Below are positions 34,324-42,529 of a stretch of DNA of 64,000 bases, in pieces (the stretch's first letter is position 1; each line of letters opens with the position of its first letter). The position numbers and the translations under genes are program-made. The DNA is from Prado023 sp963788325 (GTDB taxonomy: Bacteria > Actinomycetota > Actinomycetes > S36-B12 > CAIYMF01): assembly GCA_963788325.1 (NCBI GenBank), contig CAWBGJ010000009.1, positions 186,001 to 250,000 of the forward strand, read 5' to 3'. A model generated the notes under the pieces. The model searched no databases and was not told the origin of the DNA. It saw only the letters and a list, made by a program, of their open reading frames with translations.

Positions 34324-35702
34324 CCCAGGGCGCCGGGCACATGCCGGCACTGGTCACCGATCGCCAGCGGCGCTATCCGACCCGCCACGCTCAGGTCGCG
34401 CAGGGAGCTGACGACCCGCTCGCGCAACTGGGCAGGGGCGATCGTGTTGACGTTGATCTTCGTGCCGCCCTCGAAGCCGGCCAGCGTCGAGATCCGCCAT
34501 TTCAGGTTGATCCGCCAGGGCATCGCCACGCCCGCGCCGGGGGGTCGGTAGTGCCACTCCTCGTTGGTGGGCACCAACCGGCCGGTGGCCGCGTGGCAGG
34601 CGTGCAGCAGGTCCGACATGCCGCGCAGCGCCTGCGCGGGGTGCTCCCAGGGCCGGTGGGCGCCGCCGGTCGAGTAGATCTCGATCGTGGGATACCGGTG
34701 CCCGACCCCGGCCAGGGCGATCGCGTGGTCGTTCTCGGCGATGACCAACCGGTCGCGGACGGCGTGGTCGACGATCGCGAGGTTGAACAAGTCCGGGGTG
34801 GCCTCGAGCAGGCCCATGATCCGGGTCATCAGCGGGCCGTACTCGTCGATGGCCACCAGCTGCTTGTGCAGGTGCTCGAACGAGGCCCCCGCGGCCTGCA
34901 ACCAGTTCTGGAACACCGCGACGTAGGCGGCGAACGGGGTGGAGCCCGAGAGGTCGGCCAGCGCATCCACGGTCAGGGCCAGGAAGGCATGGTGCTCGTC
35001 GGGCGTGAGGTCCCCAGCTGAGGCGAGCTCGTCGTCGGCCGTGGCCCCGTCGACGTAGTGCCGCCGCGCGACGATCACGTCGTGCGTACTGGCGAACAGT
35101 CGCACCGACGCCGCGAGCACGTCGTCCGGGGCCAGGGCTGCCACCTCGTCGGCGGTGGCACCAGCCGCGCGCGCACGGGTGCCCATGATCCGGCGCAGGT
35201 GCTCCCGGCCAACCGTCGTCTCGGCGTAGGACTGCGCCCGGTGCGCCACCTCGGCGGGGATCGCGACGCCGTGGTTGGCATGCCAGTACTCGAAGGGCAG
35301 GATCTCGAACAGGTTGGGGATCTGGCGGACCTCGGCGACCGTCTCGTCGAGCTGCTCGGCACCCAGGTGGCGCAGGATCTGCCACGGCTGCCCAGACCTC
35401 GCGGCGTCTGGATCGCGCACCAGCCGAGCCTTCTCCGGCGGGGTCTCCAGCCGGCGGGCGGCACAGAACGCACATCGATGGTCGTGGTCAGCGGGCGCAA
35501 GCGGGGCGGGCGTCGCCCGGGGCGCCGACAGCGGCCGGTGCGATCGGCCCGGAACCGTCCAGACCACGGTCCCGCTCAGGGGCGAGCGCTGCCGCACCGT
35601 GCCGTCGGGCAGGCGCTGCAGGTGGTAGCCCGCCAAGGCATCCAGCGAGGGGTCCAGCGGTGGGTCCAGCGGTGGATGGGGGCCGTCGCGGTCCGCGCCC
35701 AC
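34308..35702 (-). CDS. DUF4921 family protein (GalT/HIT-like)
   Basis: The roughly 464-residue protein resembles galactose-1-phosphate uridylyltransferases. A CAFCAARR zinc-type CxxC lies about 80 residues in, and the active-site pattern HxHxQ appears as FEHLHKQ, with the second His as the expected nucleophile. Conserved segments include NLFEILPFEYWHANHG, FQNWLQAAGAS and MPWRINLKWR. The GTG at 35702 starts 5 nt after the add stop; ATG 35753 is an alternative that would overlap add by 47 nt. A short repeat (PPLDPPLDPSLD) lies near the start. The reaction is unknown; nucleotidyl transfer to or from a sugar phosphate is the family expectation. Confidence 0.75.
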   Translation of the reverse strand: MGADRDGPHPPLDPPLDPSLDALAGYHLQRLPDGTVRQRSPLSGTVVWTVPGRSHRPLSAPRATPAPLAPADHDHRCAFCAARRLETPPEKARLVRDPDAARSGQPWQILRHLGAEQLDETVAEVRQIPNLFEILPFEYWHANHGVAIPAEVAHRAQSYAETTVGREHLRRIMGTRARAAGATADEVAALAPDDVLAASVRLFASTHDVIVARRHYVDGATADDELASAGDLTPDEHHAFLALTVDALADLSGSTPFAAYVAVFQNWLQAAGASFEHLHKQLVAIDEYGPLMTRIMGLLEATPDLFNLAIVDHAVRDRLVIAENDHAIALAGVGHRYPTIEIYSTGGAHRPWEHPAQALRGMSDLLHACHAATGRLVPTNEEWHYRPPGAGVAMPWRINLKWRISTLAGFEGGTKINVNTIAPAQLRERVVSSLRDLSVAGRIAPLAIGDQCRHVPGALGYLAG

Positions 35703-35706
35703 CGGA

Positions 35707-36795
35707 TCAGCTGGCTGCGGACAGGGCCGCGTAGCCGGGCTTGACGACGTCATTGATCAGGGCCAGCCGCTCGTCGAAGTGCAGGAACGAGGACTTCATC
35801 GCGTTGATCGTCAGCCACTGCAGGTCGGCCAGGTCGTAGTCGAAGGCGGTCGCCAGCAGGTGCATCTCGCGGCTCATCGACGTGTCGGACATCAGCCGGT
35901 TGTCGGTGTTGACCGTCACCCGGAAGCCCAGGTCGCGCAGCAGGCCGATCGGGTGGGTGGCGATCGAGGCCGCCGCCCCGGTCTGCACGTTGGAGCTCGG
36001 GCACATCTCCAGGGGCACCCGGCGATCGCGGATGTAGGAAGCCAGCCGGCCCAGGTGCACCGACCCGTCAGGCTCCCGACTGATGTCATCCATGATCCGT
36101 ACGCCGTGGCCCAGCCGCTCGGCCCCGCACCACTGGATCGCCTCCCAGATGCTGGGCAGGCCGAACGCCTCACCAGCATGGATGGTGAAGTGGGCGTTCT
36201 CCCGGCGCAGGTACTCGAAGGCGTCCAGGTGCCGGGTCGGGGGGAAGCCCTCCTCGGCCCCGGCGATGTCGAACCCGACCACGCCCTCGTCGCGGTACGC
36301 CACGACCAGCCCGGCGATCTCGGCGCTGCGCGCAGCGGTCCGCATCGCGGTGAGCAGCGTGCGCATGACGATGGGGGTTCCATCCGCGGCCGCCGCCGCC
36401 TCGCCCTCGCGGAAGCCGGCCAGGCCGGCCTCCACCACCTGGTTCAGGGTCAGGCCGCCGTCGATGAGCAGCTCTGGGGCGTAGCGCACCTCGGCGTAGA
36501 CCACGCCGTCGGCGGCAAGGTCCTCCGCGCACTCCCGGGCGACCCGCCGGATGGCATCCGCGGTCTGCATGACCCCGACCGTGTGCTCGAAGGTCTCGAG
36601 GTAACGCACCAGCGAACCGGAGTCGGCCGACTCCTGGAACCAGCGGCCCAGCGCCTGCGGATCGGTGCTCGGCAACCGCTCGTACCCGGTCTCGGCGGCC
36701 AGTTCGACGATCGTGGCCGGGCGCAGGCCCCCGTCGAGGTGGTCATGGAGCAGCACCTTGGGGGCGCGTCGGGCGGTCTCGAGGTCAAGGGTCAT
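35707..36795 (-). CDS. add: Adenosine deaminase
   Basis: The 362-residue TIM-barrel enzyme deaminates (deoxy)adenosine to (deoxy)inosine for PNP. Zinc ligands are H17 and H19 (LLHDHLDGG), a His in FTIHAGEAFG with the catalytic Glu, and the Asp in VTVNTDNR. The LEMCPSSNVQTG block is typical of bacterial and eukaryotic ADA. The ATG at 36795 is chosen over the GTG at 36804 because TAGTGT lies 7 nt before it. cdd lies upstream on the same strand, 86 nt away. The DUF4921 gene follows. Confidence 0.93.
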   Translation of the reverse strand: MTLDLETARRAPKVLLHDHLDGGLRPATIVELAAETGYERLPSTDPQALGRWFQESADSGSLVRYLETFEHTVGVMQTADAIRRVARECAEDLAADGVVYAEVRYAPELLIDGGLTLNQVVEAGLAGFREGEAAAAADGTPIVMRTLLTAMRTAARSAEIAGLVVAYRDEGVVGFDIAGAEEGFPPTRHLDAFEYLRRENAHFTIHAGEAFGLPSIWEAIQWCGAERLGHGVRIMDDISREPDGSVHLGRLASYIRDRRVPLEMCPSSNVQTGAAASIATHPIGLLRDLGFRVTVNTDNRLMSDTSMSREMHLLATAFDYDLADLQWLTINAMKSSFLHFDERLALINDVVKPGYAALSAAS

Positions 36796-36802
36796 GCCCG
36801 GC

Positions 36803-36808
36803 ACACTA
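36803..36808 (-). promoter_or_regulatory. Leaderless -10 box (TAGTGT) for add
   Basis: TAGTGT on the minus strand ends 7 nt before the ATG at 36795, giving add its own promoter separate from the transporter-cdd operon. Confidence 0.55.
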
Positions 36809-36881
36809 TCGCCCGGGTCCGACCCGCGCGGGCCATGTCGATCGGCTGTGCCCGGCTCGGCCCGGGCAGGTCAGCGGCAGG

Positions 36882-37268
36882 TCAGCCGGGCAGCGCGCTG
36901 GCGTCGAAGGCGTCGGGCAGGACCTCGGCCAGGGACCTGATCCCGGTCGAGGTGTGCAGCTGACAGGTGGCACCGCCGTGCTCCCAGAGCAGCTGCCGGC
37001 AGCGCCCGCAGGGCATCAGGTCCGCCCCCGTGGCGTCGACGCAGACGACGGCCACCAGCCGACCGCCCCCGGTGGCGTGCAGGTCCGAGACCATGCCGCA
37101 CTCCGCGCACAGGCCCAGGCCGTAGGAGGCGTTCTCCACGTTGCAGCCCGAGACCACCCGGCCGTCGTCGACCAGGCCGGCGGCCCCGACCGGGAACCGC
37201 GAGTACGGGGCGTACGCATGCCCCATCGCCGCCACGGCCGCCGTCCGCAGGCCAGCCCAGTCGGTCAG
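36882..37268 (-). CDS. cdd: Cytidine deaminase (start disturbed by an indel)
   Basis: The about 128-residue zinc enzyme deaminates cytidine and deoxycytidine. YAPYSRFPVGAAG, the active-site NVENASYGLGLCAE (zinc Cys and catalytic Glu) and MPCGRCRQLL are intact. No start codon lies at the expected place: the frame reads AGA CTG ACC GAC TGG. If the C of CTG is an extra base, this becomes ATGACCGACTGG, which gives a Met start overlapping the permease stop as ATGA, the same layout as the other joints in this operon. With the extra base, cdd is fused in frame to the permease. Missing a thymidine phosphorylase gene next to it is unusual. Confidence 0.85.
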   Translation of the reverse strand: MTDWAGLRTAAVAAMGHAYAPYSRFPVGAAGLVDDGRVVSGCNVENASYGLGLCAECGMVSDLHATGGGRLVAVVCVDATGADLMPCGRCRQLLWEHGGATCQLHTSTGIRSLAEVLPDAFDASALPG

Positions 37269-38547
37269 TCTACCCGCCCCACGCCGGTAGACCTGGCCAT
37301 CGGCGGCGGGCATCCGCAATCGTTGCGTGGCCAACGAGAGCACGAGCAGCGTGGTCACGTACGGGGTCATGAAGGCGAACTGCGGCGGGACAGTATCGGT
37401 GAGCAGGTACCAGAGCAGCAGTCCGATCGCGATCGCCCGCGAGCACCATGGCCCCGACCTTCGACCCACGCCGGATGCTGAGCACCGCCAGGACGCCCAG
37501 CGCGATCGCACCGACCAGCAGCAGGGCGTGCACGGCGACTGCGCTGCGCAGCTGCAGCGCGTCGGCGTAGCCGAACAGACCGGCGCCGGCAGCCAGCCCA
37601 CCGGGGCGCCAGTTGCCGAAGATCATCGCCGCCAGGCCGATGTAACCACGGCCCGCGGTCTGGCCTTCGCGGTACTGCTGGGCGGCCACGATGGCCAGGT
37701 AGGCGCCGCCGAATCCCGCCATCGCGCCGGACACCACGACCGCGATCGTCTTGTACTTGTAGACGTTCACGCCCAGGGACTCCGCGGCGTAGGGGGCCTC
37801 CCCGCAGGAGCGCAGCCGCAGGCCGAACGAGGTCCGCCAGAGGATCCACCAGGTCAGCGCCACCAGGAGCAGAGCCAGGATCGTGATGTAGGAGACGTTG
37901 GTCGTCAAGCCGCCGATCACGCCCGCGACCTGTGAGACGAAGAAGATGTCCTGCTCGGCCAGGCTGGCCATCGCGCTGGAGATGCCGGGCAGCGTCACCG
38001 TGCCCATCGGGGAGATGAACGGGGACTGGCTGTCCCCACCGCCGGGCACGCCGGCGAAGGTCGCGGCCGCCAGGTAGGTGGCCAGGCCCAGGCCGAGGAT
38101 GTTGATAGCCACACCGGACACGATCTGGTCCACGCCGAAGCCGACCGTCGCCAGCGCGTGCAGGGCCCCACCCAGGGCACCCATCAGCACAGCCATCGCC
38201 AGGCCGGCCCAGGGACCCCACTGGTAGCCGGCCCAGCCGGCCCCCCAGGTGCCCAGGATCATCATGCCCTCCAGGCCGATGTTCACCACGCCCGCACGCT
38301 CGGCCCACAGGCCGCCGAGGCCAGCCATTCCGATCGGTACGGCCAGGCCCAGTGCGGCACCGATGGTGCCCGGGCTGGTGAGGTCGTCAGCGCCGGAGAC
38401 CGCCTCGACGACGGCGAACAGCAGGATCAGGGCCGACAGGCCCAGGAGCAGGCGGGGCAGCACCCGCCGCCGGGGTCGTGGAGCCGCCGGGGCGGGCACG
38501 GGTCCGGGGTTCGGGCCGGACACGGGGGTGGCGGTAGGGGTACTCAT
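37267..38547 (-). CDS. Nucleoside ABC transporter permease 2 (frameshifted)
   Basis: The second membrane subunit of the BMP-type (branched permease, COG1079) nucleoside importer. A proline-rich cytoplasmic N-terminus precedes about eight to ten helices; NIGLEGMMILGTWGAGWAG is a family hallmark and GRGYIGLAAMIFGNWRPGG the conserved cytoplasmic loop. The frame breaks near 37437: one extra G in GCGGGCGATC; after removing it the text reads VLAAIAIGLLLWYLL and ends TTLLVLSLATQRLRMP. ATG 38547 overlaps the stop of permease 1 by 4 nt. Full length would be about 427 residues. Confidence 0.85.
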
Positions 38548-39662
38548 GCCTGCGCTCCCGTCGTTGCCGGGGCGGGTGCCGCGGTGCCCAGCTGCCGCCC
38601 CACGGAGGCCGCGACCTGGCGCACCTGCCAGCGCCGGACCAGTTCATAGGCGATCACCACGCTGAGCACGATGACGCCCTGCATGATCTGCACGATCTCC
38701 TTGGGGACGCCCTCAAGGTCCAGGATCTGGGCGCTGTTCTCCAGGAACCCCCAGAGCAGGGCGCCGAACGCGATCCCGATCGGCGAGTTGCGCCCGAGGA
38801 GGGCGATCGCGATCCCGGTGAAGCCCAGTCCGGCGGGGAAGTCCAGCGAGTAGGTGTAGGAGGCGCCGAGGAGCTGCGGCATCCCGACCAGGCCGGCCAC
38901 CGCACCGGAGAGCAGCATCGTCAGCACGATCATCCGCTTGACGTTGACCCCGGAGGCCACCGCGGCGCTCTCGTTGCCGCCTGTGGCCCGCAGGTCGAAG
39001 CCGAACCGGGTGCGGTTGAGCAGGAACCAGTACGCCGCACCGGCCGCGGCCGCGACGAGGATGAAGCCGTACACCTCGTTGGGAGCACCGGGCACGAGCT
39101 TCAGGCCGGGGAAGTGCCCGGACGCCGCGATCGGTCGGGTGCCGATGTTGTTCGACCCCGCGATCGGCTCCGCCAGCCGACCGGGGGTGAGCAGGTAGGC
39201 CACGATCCCGGTGGCGATGAAGTTCAGCATGATCGTGGAGATGACCTCGCTGACCCCGCGGGTGGTCTTCAGCAGGCCGGCGATCCCCGCCCACAGGGCG
39301 CCCACGAGCATGGCCACGAACACGATGAGCGCCACATGCAGCGGCGCCGGCAGCGACACCGCGCCACCCACCGAGGCCGCGACCATCGCTGCCAGCCGGT
39401 ACTGGCCGTCCACGCCGATGTTGAACAGGTTCATCTTGAACCCGATCGCCACGGCGAGCGCGGACAGGTAGTAGATCGTGGCCGAGTTCAGGATCAGCAC
39501 CTGCGTGCGGGGCTGCATCCCGTAGTCGAGCATCGACGCGTAGGTCTCCATGGGGTCATGCCCGCTGAACAGCAGGACCACCGAGGTGACCAGCATGGCG
39601 AAGGCGATCGCGAGCAGCGGGGCGGCGAGGGCAACCACGATCCGCCCGAGTCGGCCGTTCAT
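38544..39662 (-). CDS. Nucleoside ABC transporter permease 1
   Basis: The 372-residue permease (COG4603 type) pairs with permease 2 to form the channel. Membrane helices include VVALAAPLLAIAFAMLVTSVVLLF at the N-terminus and eight or so more; FNIGVDGQYRLAAM and the TTRGVSEVISTIMLNFIA loop are family features, and LLGRNSPIGIAFGALLWGFL marks the C-terminal half. Both ends overlap neighbouring genes by 4 nt (ATGA), so ATPase, permease 1 and permease 2 are made in step. Confidence 0.88.
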   Translation of the reverse strand: MNGRLGRIVVALAAPLLAIAFAMLVTSVVLLFSGHDPMETYASMLDYGMQPRTQVLILNSATIYYLSALAVAIGFKMNLFNIGVDGQYRLAAMVAASVGGAVSLPAPLHVALIVFVAMLVGALWAGIAGLLKTTRGVSEVISTIMLNFIATGIVAYLLTPGRLAEPIAGSNNIGTRPIAASGHFPGLKLVPGAPNEVYGFILVAAAAGAAYWFLLNRTRFGFDLRATGGNESAAVASGVNVKRMIVLTMLLSGAVAGLVGMPQLLGASYTYSLDFPAGLGFTGIAIALLGRNSPIGIAFGALLWGFLENSAQILDLEGVPKEIVQIMQGVIVLSVVIAYELVRRWQVRQVAASVGRQLGTAAPAPATTGAQA

Positions 39663-41218
39663 GCTGCCGTCCCCGGTCCCTGGTCCCCGCGTGGGCTCGG
39701 CCCGGCGCCGGTCATGGCCGAGCCGAGCTGTTCGGGGGTCACGGTGGCTGGGTCCACCTCGGCCACCACGGCACCGCGCAGGATCACCTGCAGGGTGTCG
39801 GACAGCCCGATCAGCTCATCGAGATCCGCCGAGATCAGCAGCACCGCCAGGCCCTGCGCCCGGGCCGCACGCAGCAGGTCCCAGATCGCGGCCTGTGCCC
39901 CCACGTCGACCCCACGGGTCGGGTGTGCGGCTATCAAGAGCCGGGGCGCGGCACTCATCTCGCGACCCACGATCAGCTTCTGCTGGTTGCCGCCGGACAG
40001 GGCACCGGCCAGGACGTCGATCCCCGGGGTGCGCACGTCGTACTCGGCGACGATCCGTTCGGTGTCGGCCTTGGCCGCCCGCAGGTCCAGCAACGGGCCA
40101 CGGGCACTGGGGGGCTGGGTCTGGTGGCCCAGGATCCGGTTCTCCCACAGCGGGGACTCCAGCAGGAGGCCGTGGCGGATCCGGTCCTCGGGGATGTAGG
40201 CGATACCAGTCTCCCGGCGCGCACGGGTCGACCAGCCCGTGATGTCGACCCCCTCCAGGGTCACCGTGCCGGCGCTCGCGCGGCGCATGCCCATGATCGT
40301 CTCGACGAGCTCCGCCTGGCCGTTGCCCTCCACGCCCGCGATGCCCAGCACCTCGCCGGCGTGGATCCGCAGGTTGATGTCGGTGAGCAGCGCCCGGCCG
40401 TTGGCCACCAGGCTCACTCCCTCGACAGTCAGGACGACCGTGTCGGTGACGGTGGAGTCCGCGGTCTGCGGGCTGGGCAGCTCGCTGCCGACCATGAGCT
40501 CGGCCAACTGCTGGGCGGTGACGTCCTGCGGCCGGACGGAGGCGACCGTGGTGCCCCTGCGGATGACGGTGACGTCGTCGGCAACCTTGAGGACCTCGTC
40601 GAGCTTGTGCGAGATGAACAGGATCGCCAGGCCCTCGGCCTTCAGGCCGGCCAGCGCCTCGAACAGCTCATCGACCTCCTGCGGGACCAGGACCGCGGTC
40701 GGCTCGTCGAGGATCAGCGTGCGCGCCCCGCGGTAGAGGACCTTGAGAATCTCCACGCGCTGCCGGTCGCCGACGCCGAGCTCCTCGACCAGGGCATCGG
40801 GGTCGACATCCAGGCCGTAGTCGCTGGCCACCTGGTTGATCCTGGCCCGCGCCGCGGCGAAGTCCAGCGAGATCCCCGAGCGCGGCTCGGCGCCCAGGAC
40901 GATGTTCTCCAGGACCGTGAAGTTGTCGGCGAGCTTGAAGTGCTGGTGGACCATGCCGATGCCATGGGCGATCGCGTCAGCTGGGGAGTGCATGACGACC
41001 TCGACGCCGTCGACCAGTACCTGACCCTCATCGGGCCGGTGCATGCCGTACAGGGTCTTCATCAGGGTCGACTTGCCCGCGCCGTTCTCACCCACGATGG
41101 CGTGCACCGTGCCGCGACGGGCCACGAGGTTGACGTCCGAGTTGGCCACCACCCCCGGGAACGTCTTGGTGATGTGCCGCAGTTCCACGGCGGCCGGGAT
41201 GCCCTCTGCGCTGTCCAC
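39659..41218 (-). CDS. Nucleoside ABC transporter ATP-binding protein (two ABC domains)
   Basis: The 519-residue protein carries two fused ATPase domains, as in sugar and nucleoside importers (MglA/NupO class, COG3845). Domain 1 has Walker A GENGAGKST, signature LGVGDRQRVEI and Walker B LILDEPTA. Domain 2 has a degenerate Walker A (GVEGNGQAEL), signature LSGGNQQK and RLLIAAHPTRGVD in place of a full Walker B acid, so only site 1 may hydrolyse well. The GTG at 41218 is chosen because TAGCGT lies 7 nt upstream. The lipoprotein gene ends 93 nt before it, with a hairpin between. Substrate: nucleosides, by the flanking salvage genes. Confidence 0.9.
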   Translation of the reverse strand: MDSAEGIPAAVELRHITKTFPGVVANSDVNLVARRGTVHAIVGENGAGKSTLMKTLYGMHRPDEGQVLVDGVEVVMHSPADAIAHGIGMVHQHFKLADNFTVLENIVLGAEPRSGISLDFAAARARINQVASDYGLDVDPDALVEELGVGDRQRVEILKVLYRGARTLILDEPTAVLVPQEVDELFEALAGLKAEGLAILFISHKLDEVLKVADDVTVIRRGTTVASVRPQDVTAQQLAELMVGSELPSPQTADSTVTDTVVLTVEGVSLVANGRALLTDINLRIHAGEVLGIAGVEGNGQAELVETIMGMRRASAGTVTLEGVDITGWSTRARRETGIAYIPEDRIRHGLLLESPLWENRILGHQTQPPSARGPLLDLRAAKADTERIVAEYDVRTPGIDVLAGALSGGNQQKLIVGREMSAAPRLLIAAHPTRGVDVGAQAAIWDLLRAARAQGLAVLLISADLDELIGLSDTLQVILRGAVVAEVDPATVTPEQLGSAMTGAGPSPRGDQGPGTAA

Positions 41219-41225
41219 GCGGGGC

Positions 41226-41231
41226 ACGCTA
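41226..41231 (-). promoter_or_regulatory. Leaderless -10 box (TAGCGT) for the nucleoside ABC ATPase
   Basis: TAGCGT on the minus strand ends 7 nt before the GTG at 41218, downstream of the hairpin that follows the lipoprotein gene. Confidence 0.55.
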
Positions 41232-41248
41232 CCTCACCCCGACACGCC

Positions 41249-41279
41249 GATGGCCCGGCTCCACCGGAACCGGGCCATC
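41249..41279 (-). terminator. Hairpin after the BMP lipoprotein gene
   Basis: GATGGCCCGG (41249-41258) and CCGGGCCATC (41270-41279) form a perfect 10-bp stem with an 11-nt loop. It lies 32 nt after the lipoprotein stop and before the ATPase promoter, so it can trim lipoprotein transcripts and allow more binding protein than transporter. Confidence 0.7.
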
Positions 41280-41310
41280 GCGTTGCTGGGCAGTCGCCCA
41301 GCGAGGTTGA

Positions 41311-42366
41311 TCAGGAGCTGGCGACCGTGACGGCCCCGCTCTTGATCTGCTCGGCCGCCGCGTCCGCGCTGGCCTTGTAGGGCTCGACGGCTGCGTTCGA
41401 GGTGGAGTAGCCCACGCCGCCCGCGGCCAGGTCGAAGTTCTGCACGCCAGTCAGCGGGGTGCCGTTGACCGCGGCCTCGATGGTGTTGAACACCGAGACA
41501 TCGACAGCCTTGACCATCGAGGTCAGGATGACGTCCTTGACGTCGTCGCCGGCCGTCAGGTACTGGTCGGAGTCGACACCGATGGCCCAGCCCTCAGCGG
41601 CCGTGGCCGCCTGGAACACGCCGCCACCCGAACCACCGGCCGCGTGGTAGACCACGTCGGCGCCGGACTGGAACATGCCCTCAGCCGCGACCTTGCCCTT
41701 GGCGGGGTCACCGAAGCCGCTGAAGTCCGGCGGCTCGCTGAGGTACTTGACGTCGATCTTGATGTCGGGCTTCACGGACTGGGCGCCCGCGACGTACCCG
41801 ACCTCGAACTTCTTGATCAGCGGGGTGTTCACGCCACCGATGAAGCCGATGTGGTCAGCCTCCGAGGCCTCGGCAGCGATGACGCCCGTGAGGTAGGAGC
41901 CCTGCTCCTCGGCGAAGATGAGGTTGGCGATGTTCGGGGCGGTGGAGGCCTCCGACGCGTCGTCGACGATCGCGAAGTTGGTCTCGGGGAACTCAGCAGA
42001 GACCTTGCCCATGGCCGGCGCGTAGGCGAAACCGACACCGATCACCGGGGAGTAGCCGGCCTCGGCCAGCAGGCGCAGGCGCTCCTCCTTCTGGGCGTCG
42101 GTCTCGTTGGAGCCCGCCTCGAGCTCCTTGACCTCGACGCCGAACTCAGCGACGGCCTTGTCCAGGCCGGCAGCCGCGGAGTCGTTGAACGACTGGTCGC
42201 CACGGCCGCCGATGTCGTAGGCCAGGCCTACCTTCACGTCTGATGCTGCGGCCGAGGACTCCCCGGCCGCCGGGGTCGCCGCGGTGTCGCTCTCGCTGCT
42301 TGAGCAGCCGGTCAGGGCAATGGCCCCGACCAAGAACGCCGAGACGAGGCTGATGCGCTTGGACAC
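41311..42366 (-). CDS. BMP family nucleoside-binding lipoprotein
   Basis: The 351-residue lipoprotein is the substrate-binding part of the importer. The signal peptide ends in a lipobox ALTGC, so the mature protein is lipid-anchored outside the membrane. A Ser/Ala/Thr-rich tether is followed by the Bmp fold: VGLAYDIGGRGDQSFNDSA, VIGVGFAYAPAM and GADVVYHAAGGSGGGVFQAA. Bmp proteins (PnrA, Med) bind purine and other nucleosides. The GTG at 42366 follows AGGAGG 6 nt upstream; a -10 TAAAAT lies at 42414-42419. As expected for a binding protein, it is first in the operon and followed by a hairpin. Confidence 0.9.
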   Translation of the reverse strand: MSKRISLVSAFLVGAIALTGCSSSESDTAATPAAGESSAAASDVKVGLAYDIGGRGDQSFNDSAAAGLDKAVAEFGVEVKELEAGSNETDAQKEERLRLLAEAGYSPVIGVGFAYAPAMGKVSAEFPETNFAIVDDASEASTAPNIANLIFAEEQGSYLTGVIAAEASEADHIGFIGGVNTPLIKKFEVGYVAGAQSVKPDIKIDVKYLSEPPDFSGFGDPAKGKVAAEGMFQSGADVVYHAAGGSGGGVFQAATAAEGWAIGVDSDQYLTAGDDVKDVILTSMVKAVDVSVFNTIEAAVNGTPLTGVQNFDLAAGGVGYSTSNAAVEPYKASADAAAEQIKSGAVTVASS

Positions 42367-42413
42367 GCGATTCCTCCTGATAGTCGTGGCCACCGAAGGG
42401 GTGACCCACAGGA

Positions 42414-42419
42414 ATTTTA
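42414..42419 (-). promoter_or_regulatory. -10 box (TAAAAT) for the BMP lipoprotein gene
   Basis: TAAAAT on the minus strand lies 47 nt before the GTG at 42366, and the leader contains a weak GGTCACC/GGTGGCC hairpin and a strong AGGAGG site. This is one of the few leadered promoters here, fitting a highly translated binding protein. No good -35 is seen. Confidence 0.4.
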
Positions 42420-42529
42420 GGCCAGCCCGTGGGCAGCTCAGGACCAGACTCGCGCCCCAGGGCCAAGCCGCGATCACGATTCGGTAACGGACCGCCCGCA
42501 GCGGCCCCAGAGTCCCGGTCCGGCGTGGC

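Noticed and set aside
36882..37601. A permease-cytidine deaminase fusion
   Set aside because: Two probable single-base insertions place both genes in one frame. The restored sequence gives an ordinary ATGA overlap.
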